A stretch of 10,435 bases of DNA from Chloroflexota bacterium. Its GTDB lineage: Bacteria > Chloroflexota > Limnocylindria > Limnocylindrales > CSP1-4. The first letter of the stretch is position 1. Each line of letters opens with the position of its first letter. The stretch spans positions 22,675-33,109 of the forward strand of contig VBFZ01000051.1 of the NCBI GenBank assembly GCA_005880805.1. Reading direction: 5' to 3'. Made by a program: the position numbers and the translations under genes. Below, one piece after another: positions 5,253-10,435 of the stretch. Below the pieces are notes generated by a model. That model did not search any database, was not told the DNA's origin, and was given only the letters and a program-made list of their open reading frames with translations.

Positions 5253-5296
5253 GCGCGCTGGAATCGGCTCACCACCGCGCGAGGACCCCGATACCC

Positions 5297-6637
5297 GTGT
5301 TCCCCAGATCCCGGACCAATGATCCACCCGGCCTTGGCGCGTTTCGGGCCCTCTGGCTGGCCCAGACGATCTCGAGCGTTGGCACCCAGCTCAGCCTGAT
5401 CGCGCTACCGCTCGCGGCCATCCTGTACGTCCACGCCGGGGCGTTCGAAATCGGCCTGCTGGCGGCACTCGAGACGCTGCCCTACCTGATCGTCTCCCTC
5501 CCGGTCGGGGTCCTCGTGGACCGGGTCGATCGGCGCAGGCTCCTGATCGTCGCCGACCTGGGCCGCGCGGTTGCGCTGGGGGTCGTGCCGGTCGCGTTTG
5601 CGCTTGGGGTCGGGTCCTTCGCCCTGCTCTGCCTCGCGGCCATCGTCGTCGGCGCCCTCAGCGTCGTATTCACGATCGCCCAGCAGGCGTACGTCCCGGA
5701 CCTGCTGCCATCGGATCGCTTGATCGGCGCGAACCAGCAGCTCGAGATCTCGGATTCGGGCGCACGAGTTGCCGGTCCAACGCTGGGCGGCGCGGTCATC
5801 GGCGTCGCTGGCGCTTTGGTGGCCATCGCGTCGGACGGGGCTTCGTATCTCGCGTCAGCGCTGACGATCATGCTCGGGACGCCCAGGAGCGCGAGCGGTC
5901 GTGAGTCGAATGCCTCGTTCGAGCCCGGGGTTGATGAGCTCGGCGACTCGCTGGGCGACGCGGGCTGGCTGTCGGCCATGCGCTCGGGCATCCTGGTGGT
6001 TGCGCGCCAACGAATTCTGCGCGACCTCATGATCTCGACCGCGATCTTCAATCTCGCGAGCGGGATGGTCCTCGCGCAGGTCGTCCTGTTCTCGACCCGG
6101 GACCTCGGCCTCGGTGCGGCCGAGTTCGGCCTGATCTACGGGATCGGAAACGTGGGCTTCGTGGCCGGGGCCCTGCTCGTCGGCCGTCTTGAGCGCCGCC
6201 TCGGCGCGGGCGCGCTGCTGCTGGCCGCATCGACCCTGGGCGCCGTGGCGCTCGGCCTGATCGGAGCGGCGGGTCTCGGCCTGGGCACAGCGGGGCTGCT
6301 CGCCGGACGACTGGTCGGTGCTTTGTCCGGTCCGTTGTTCAACGTTCCGCTCGTCAGCCTGCGGCAGATCGCAACCCGCGATGACCTTCGGGGTCGGGTC
6401 GCGGCGACCTTCCGGTTCGTGGACTGGGGGACGGCTCCGATCGGGGCCCTGATGAGCGGAATCATCGGAGCCGCCGTGGGGCTGACGGCCGTCATGGTGC
6501 TTGCGGCCGGGCTCGGCGTCGTCAGTACGCTCTGGATCGGGGTCGGTCCCACACGGCGAGCACGCGTATCGCAACCGGACCTGGCAGACAAGCCGGAGCG
6601 GCGCGTTCGGCTGCCGCTGTCGCCGAAGCCAAGCTGA
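5297..6637 (+). CDS. MFS exporter (MFS_3, EntS/macrolide-efflux-like)
   Basis: A 446-aa, 12-helix major facilitator protein. The start GTG 5297 gives MFPRSRTNDPPGLGAFRALWLAQTI, matching the family pattern FRxLWxxQxIS; GAGGA lies 11 bases upstream. A longer frame from TTG 5180 adds a basic, unrelated stretch and is not used. Motif A, GVLVDRVDRRRL, is at 71-82. The first half continues with the family motif YVPDLLPSDRLIGANQQLE, then a hydrophilic central loop at about 235-265, and the second half ends in helix 12 and a basic tail. The family exports siderophores, macrolides and other amphiphilic compounds by proton antiport from the cytoplasmic membrane. The substrate here is unknown. The stop lies 3 bases before the GGDEF-EAL gene, so the two are probably co-transcribed, an unusual pairing for an exporter. 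Confidence 0.88.
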   Translation: MFPRSRTNDPPGLGAFRALWLAQTISSVGTQLSLIALPLAAILYVHAGAFEIGLLAALETLPYLIVSLPVGVLVDRVDRRRLLIVADLGRAVALGVVPVAFALGVGSFALLCLAAIVVGALSVVFTIAQQAYVPDLLPSDRLIGANQQLEISDSGARVAGPTLGGAVIGVAGALVAIASDGASYLASALTIMLGTPRSASGRESNASFEPGVDELGDSLGDAGWLSAMRSGILVVARQRILRDLMISTAIFNLASGMVLAQVVLFSTRDLGLGAAEFGLIYGIGNVGFVAGALLVGRLERRLGAGALLLAASTLGAVALGLIGAAGLGLGTAGLLAGRLVGALSGPLFNVPLVSLRQIATRDDLRGRVAATFRFVDWGTAPIGALMSGIIGAAVGLTAVMVLAAGLGVVSTLWIGVGPTRRARVSQPDLADKPERRVRLPLSPKPS

Positions 6638-6640
6638 CCG

Positions 6641-9600
6641 ATGTTCATCCTGTACGCGCTCGCCCTGGGCCTGGTAGTCGGCAGGCTCGCAGGCGGGAGG
6701 TTCGATCGGGTTGCTGCGATCAGGCTCCGCTGGGCGCCAGTGGCAGTGGCCGGCTTCGCCGCCCAGCTCGCGCTGTTCTCATCTCTCGGGGCGTCTCTGC
6801 CGAACGGCATCGGGCCGGTGCTCTACGTGGCCTCGACCGGGGCAGTGCTGGCCGTTGTGGTGCGGAACGCGAAGCTCGGCGGCTTCCCGTTGATCGCCCT
6901 GGGTGCGGCCTCGAATCTCGCGGCGATCGTGGCAAACGGCGGCTACATGCCGACGACAGACGCCGCCCTGCAGGCGGTTGGAAGGGGCCTGAGTCAGGGC
7001 TACTCGAACAGCGTGACTGCACCCGCTCCGGCGCTCGATCTCCTCGTCGATCGCTTCGCGATGCCGCATTGGCTGCCGCTGGCGAACGTTTTCAGCGTTG
7101 GCGACGTGCTCATCGGCGCAGGTATCGCCGTCGCGATTGCGCTCGCGATGCGGGGGCCGCAGGCCGACCTCCGCGCTCAGGCTGCCTCTCTCGTGCGGCG
7201 GCTGGCAGCTGTGCCGCGATCGAGACGCGGCTCCGTCGCGGTCTTCGCGCTCATTCTGGGCACCCTGGGCGTCGTCGGCTACGCCGAGATCGTGGTGCAC
7301 CTGTCGCCGATCGAGGCGCCGCTCACGGTTCCGTGGCCCGTCCTCGCGGTGGCCTTCTTCCTCGCCGAATCCAAGGTCATCGTCGTGGCGTTCCGGCAGG
7401 AGACCCACTCCTTTTCGTTGAGCGAGCTGCCGGCGGTGGTCGGCTTGTTCTTCGTCGACCCGCCGTCCTACGTCGTTGCGATGGTCGCCGGCACGCTCGT
7501 CGGCCTCCTGCTCGCGCGCCAACCGGTCATCAAGATCCTGTTCAACATCTGCCAATACCTGCTGGGAGCGATCGTGCTCATCACGGTCTTCCGGGCGTTC
7601 GCCCCGGTCAGCGGAGCGCCGGGTCCTCTCAGCTGGGTCGCAGCGTTCGCGGCCACCGTCGCATCGAGCGTGATCGGAGCCACCGCGATCGCGACCGTGA
7701 TCACGATGTCGGGCGCCGCGCCTCAACTCCAGCGGCTGCCCCAGATGTTGCAAGCCGGCGCCGTCGTGGCCGTCGTCAACACGAGCCTGGCGCTCCTCGC
7801 CGTGGACATCATCTGGGTCGATCCGGTCCGGCTGTGGTTGCTCGCGGTCCCGCTCGGCATGCTCTTCCTCGCCTATCGCGCCTACCTCGCAGAACGCCGA
7901 AAGCACGAGAGCCTCGAGCTGCTGTACGAGTCGAGCCGCGTCTTCCAGCGCTCACCCGAGCTCGACTCCGCGATCGTCTCCCTGCTCGAGCACGCTCGTG
8001 AGATGTTCCAATGCGACCTGGCCGAGCTGATCCTCTTGAATAGGGAAGGCCCGGCGGTCTCCCATCGGACGACGGTTGGCCCGGGCGATCGGATTCAGGT
8101 GATGGTTCCGGTGGAGGAGCCGATCGACTTCCTCGAGCGCCTGCGGCGGGAGCAGGCGTCGTACCTGTACGTTCCGGGCCCCGATCTGCCGGTCTCTTCC
8201 GACCGCCTGTTCCGCCATGCGATGGTCAGCCCGCTGCGGGGCGACGCGGGCCTGATCGGAGCGGTCATGGTCGCCGATCGGGTGGGCGAGCACGAGGAGT
8301 TCGACACCGACGAGCTGCGGCTCCTCGACACCGTCGCCAACCACACCGCCACCGCGCTGGAAAACACCCATCTCGAGCGTTCGCTCGCGGAGCTGTCGCA
8401 GCTCAAGGAGGAGCTGCGGCACATGGCCTTCTACGACTCGCTGACCGGGCTGCCCAACCGGGCGATGTTCCATGATCGGGTTCGGGCCCGGCTCGCGGTC
8501 GATCGCGGGTCGACCATCGCCGCGGTCCTGTTCCTGGACCTCGACGACTTCAAGGTCGTGAACGACAGCATGGGCCACGTCGCGGGCGACGCGCTGTTGC
8601 GTGGCGTCGGCGAACGCCTGCAGGACAACATCCGCGCGGGCGATGTCGCTGCCCGCCTCGGCGGCGACGAGTTCGCCGTCCTGCTCGACGACACCCGGTC
8701 GCTCGAACGCGCGCTGAACGTCGCCCAGCGGATCCTCGAGTCGCTCCATGTGCCGATCGCGGTTGCCGACCGGGAGTTCATCGTCAGCGCCAGCGTCGGC
8801 GTCGCCGCCGCGACGATGGGCGAGATGGCTGCCGACGACCTGCTTCGGAACGCGGACGTCGCGATGTACATGGCCAAGGCCCGCGGCAAGGGCAGCGTGT
8901 CGGTCTACGACCCGGAGATGCACGCCGCCGTCATCGAGCGCCACGAGCTCAGGAACCAGCTCTCCGGGGCCATCCGCCGTGACGAGCTGCAGGTCCACTA
9001 TCAGCCGATCGTTGCGCTTGGGAGCGGCGCGATCGAAGGCTTCGAGGCGCTCGTCCGCTGGAACCACCCGGAGCGGGGCTTCATTCCCCCCGATTCGTTC
9101 ATCGCCCTCGCCGAGGAGAACGGTTCGATCGCGACCCTCGGCCGGCAGGTGTTGCAACGCGCCACTGCCCAGGCCCAGCACTGGACTGCCCTCGAGGGGC
9201 TGCCGCCGGTCACGATCACCGTCAACGTCTCGCCGTACCAGGTTCGCCGCCCGGGTTACATCGACGAGGTCCGCGAGGCGCTGGCGGAGACCGGTCTCGA
9301 CCCCTCACGCCTGGTCCTCGAGATGACCGAGACCGCGATGTTCAAGGACAGCCAGGGCGCGATCAGCAAGCTCCAGGAGCTGCGCGCGGAGGGCGTGCGC
9401 ATCGCCGTGGACGACTTCGGGACGGGCTACTCGTCGCTGGGATTCCTGCGCAAGTTCCCGGTCGACATCCTCAAGATCGCGCGCGAGTTCGTGCAGTCGG
9501 ACGACGACGCGCAGGACTGGGCGTTCGCACAGGCGATCATCGCCCTCGGCGGGGCGCTCGGACTCACGATGGTCGCTGAGGGGATCGAAACACGGGAGCA

Positions 9601-9802
9601 GCACAACCGGTTGAAGGACTTCGGCTGCGATCTCGGCCAGGGATTCCTGTACGCGCGCGCCCTGGAGGCGGGTCGGGTCAGCGCGTTCGTGGCGACGTTC
9701 GCGAAGATCGAGGCGCCGCGCCTCGCCAAGCCCGAACCAGAGCCCCATGGACTGACGACGCTGCGCATCGCCGATCGTGCCAACCTCGGCTTTTCGCCTT
9801 GA
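6641..9802 (+). CDS. DUF5317-membrane-GAF-GGDEF-EAL c-di-GMP turnover protein
   Basis: A 1053-aa membrane sensor. Residues 1-172 resemble DUF5317, with several helices and the segment NGGYMPTTDAAL. About 197-415 form a second block of about seven helices, like an integral sensor (MASE-type) domain. About 437-575 is a GAF domain, and 576-594 is a short coiled-coil linker. GGDEF spans about 597-757, with an intact GGDEF at 674-678 and an inhibitory-site RxxD (RAGD, 665-668) five residues before it. EAL spans about 765-1020, with E802-A-L, Asn862, Glu894, Asp924-Asp925, Lys945, Glu980 and Gln1000. The diguanylate cyclase should therefore be active and product-inhibited, and the phosphodiesterase is largely intact. 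One oddity is KIA (945-947) where most EAL domains have KID. ATG 6641 follows the exporter stop by 3 bases with no clear ribosome binding site, suggesting coupled translation. The ligand sensed is unknown. Confidence 0.93.
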   Translation: MFILYALALGLVVGRLAGGRFDRVAAIRLRWAPVAVAGFAAQLALFSSLGASLPNGIGPVLYVASTGAVLAVVVRNAKLGGFPLIALGAASNLAAIVANGGYMPTTDAALQAVGRGLSQGYSNSVTAPAPALDLLVDRFAMPHWLPLANVFSVGDVLIGAGIAVAIALAMRGPQADLRAQAASLVRRLAAVPRSRRGSVAVFALILGTLGVVGYAEIVVHLSPIEAPLTVPWPVLAVAFFLAESKVIVVAFRQETHSFSLSELPAVVGLFFVDPPSYVVAMVAGTLVGLLLARQPVIKILFNICQYLLGAIVLITVFRAFAPVSGAPGPLSWVAAFAATVASSVIGATAIATVITMSGAAPQLQRLPQMLQAGAVVAVVNTSLALLAVDIIWVDPVRLWLLAVPLGMLFLAYRAYLAERRKHESLELLYESSRVFQRSPELDSAIVSLLEHAREMFQCDLAELILLNREGPAVSHRTTVGPGDRIQVMVPVEEPIDFLERLRREQASYLYVPGPDLPVSSDRLFRHAMVSPLRGDAGLIGAVMVADRVGEHEEFDTDELRLLDTVANHTATALENTHLERSLAELSQLKEELRHMAFYDSLTGLPNRAMFHDRVRARLAVDRGSTIAAVLFLDLDDFKVVNDSMGHVAGDALLRGVGERLQDNIRAGDVAARLGGDEFAVLLDDTRSLERALNVAQRILESLHVPIAVADREFIVSASVGVAAATMGEMAADDLLRNADVAMYMAKARGKGSVSVYDPEMHAAVIERHELRNQLSGAIRRDELQVHYQPIVALGSGAIEGFEALVRWNHPERGFIPPDSFIALAEENGSIATLGRQVLQRATAQAQHWTALEGLPPVTITVNVSPYQVRRPGYIDEVREALAETGLDPSRLVLEMTETAMFKDSQGAISKLQELRAEGVRIAVDDFGTGYSSLGFLRKFPVDILKIAREFVQSDDDAQDWAFAQAIIALGGALGLTMVAEGIETREQHNRLKDFGCDLGQGFLYARALEAGRVSAFVATFAKIEAPRLAKPEPEPHGLTTLRIADRANLGFSP

Positions 9803-9808
9803 ACTGAG

Positions 9809-9831
9809 GCCCCGGTTCGCGAGCCAGGGGC
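9809..9831 (+). terminator. Possible terminator after the GGDEF-EAL gene
   Basis: GCCCCGGTT and AGCC-A-GGGGC form a nine-pair stem, with one bulged A and one G-T pair, around a CGCG loop. It begins 7 bases after the stop codon. Only two T residues follow, so it is a strong hairpin but a poor classical terminator. Confidence 0.35.
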
Positions 9832-9883
9832 TTGCGGCGACAAATCGGATCAGGTCAGCCTCCACCTGTAGGATGCAGTGACA

Positions 9884-10435
9884 ATGGTCCTCGATCGCTC
9901 GTTGGCGACAGCCGAACTCGTCCTCGAGATCGCGACGGCGGCTGCCGGCGAGGCGGAGCTCGATGACATCCTCCGTGCGACGCTCGACCGCCTCGGCAAG
10001 GTCGTGCCTCTGACGGGCGGCTCCATCGCCCTCGTCGAGGACGACGACCTGGTGATCCGCGCGGCCGTCGGGCCGTTCGCCGAGGAGGCCCTCGGGCAGC
10101 GGATGGCGCGTGGGAATGGCCGGAGCTGGAAGGTCGTGGAGACCGGTGAGCCGTTCATGAGCCGTGATCTGGCCGCGGAGGGCGTGCATCCGCAGGGCGA
10201 GAAGGCTGCCGCAGCCATGCGCTCGTGGCTCGGCGTGCCGATCGTCCGCAACGGGCAGGGGATCGGCCTGCTCGAGATCGATTCGACGATGCCCGACGCC
10301 TTCGACGAGCGCGATGCGGAGCTCCTGCAGACCATCGTCCGGGCGCTGTCCGGGCCGGTGGACCTTGCCAGCCGATACGCCGCCGAGCGCCGTGCGGGCG
10401 TGCTACGGGACGCGTTCATCGGCGTGATCAGCCAC
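9884..10435 (+). CDS. GAF-domain sensor histidine kinase, N-terminal part (cut by window edge)
   Basis: Begins at ATG 9884 and is open to the right edge, giving 184 residues. Residues about 10-165 form a GAF domain: TAELVLEIATAAAGEAELDDIL, GGSIALVEDDDLVIRAAVG, a central GEPFMSRDL loop, then WLGVPIVRNGQGIGLLEIDS and ERDAELLQTIV. A helix AERRAGVLRDAFIGVISH leads into a HisKA dimerisation domain. The final residue, His184, matches the phospho-accepting histidine of the H-box (relatives continue with ELRTP). The catalytic domain is beyond the window. No membrane segment is present, so this is likely a soluble cytoplasmic kinase. TAGGAT at 9869-9874 could be a -10 for a nearly leaderless message or supply an AGGA ribosome binding site. 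An in-frame GTG at 9878 is an alternative start. The response regulator partner is not visible. Confidence 0.85.
   Translation, partial: MVLDRSLATAELVLEIATAAAGEAELDDILRATLDRLGKVVPLTGGSIALVEDDDLVIRAAVGPFAEEALGQRMARGNGRSWKVVETGEPFMSRDLAAEGVHPQGEKAAAAMRSWLGVPIVRNGQGIGLLEIDSTMPDAFDERDAELLQTIVRALSGPVDLASRYAAERRAGVLRDAFIGVISH

Noticed and set aside
5180..5296. Extended N-terminus of the second MFS protein from TTG 5180
   Set aside because: The added residues are basic and unlike the family, and they cross the palindrome. GTG 5297 gives the usual family start and has a ribosome binding site.
5855..6574. Minus-strand ORFs inside the second MFS gene
   Set aside because: They are antisense shadows. 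The plus frame encodes continuous membrane helices and MFS motifs.
7952..9181. 409-codon minus-strand ORF opposite the GAF-GGDEF-EAL region
   Set aside because: It lies antisense to unmistakable GAF, GGDEF and EAL domains and has no recognisable domain itself.

Overview
High-GC bacterial DNA with strongly GC-biased third codon positions and frequent GTG starts. The gene set (HtrA-like protease, GYD protein, two MBL-fold hydrolases, two MFS carriers, a DUF5317-headed GGDEF-EAL protein, a GAF histidine kinase) would suit a soil or freshwater Chloroflexota (for example the Limnocylindria/Ellin6529 group) or an actinobacterium. This placement is an inference from gene style, not from a marker gene.

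Layout. 1-370 (minus): N-terminus of a membrane-anchored HtrA-type protease, cut by the window edge. 663-1996 (plus): a small PAS-domain protein followed by a TaR3-like MBL-fold hydrolase, with an apparently leaderless promoter. 1997-2245: a convergent gap holding four equal-length TTTC-N7-GAAA palindromes spaced about 62, 61 and 30 bp. 2246-about 4495 (minus): an apparent operon MFS transporter -> GYD protein -> second MBL hydrolase. The MFS gene has no usable start codon in its own frame. 4728-5163 (minus): a complete small transcription unit with promoter, 5' hairpin, class-I c-di-GMP (GEMM-I) riboswitch, two tiny paralogous one-helix membrane proteins (28 and 33 aa) with good ribosome binding sites, and an intrinsic terminator. 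5297-9802 (plus): a second MFS exporter and, 3 bases downstream, a 1053-aa membrane protein with DUF5317, a further membrane block, GAF, GGDEF and EAL domains. 9884-10435 (plus): a GAF-domain sensor histidine kinase that runs off the window exactly at its expected phospho-accepting histidine.

The most notable system is the riboswitch unit. The aptamer carries the diagnostic GEMM-I segments (GGGCAAAC, a stem with a GCGA GNRA tetraloop, GACGCAAAGCC) on the same strand as, and 33 nt upstream of, the two mini-protein genes. A probable c-di-GMP synthase/phosphodiesterase is encoded divergently about 1.5 kb away. The simplest reading is that c-di-GMP controls production of two single-pass membrane peptides that share a C-terminal AGxRW motif and whose function I do not recognise.
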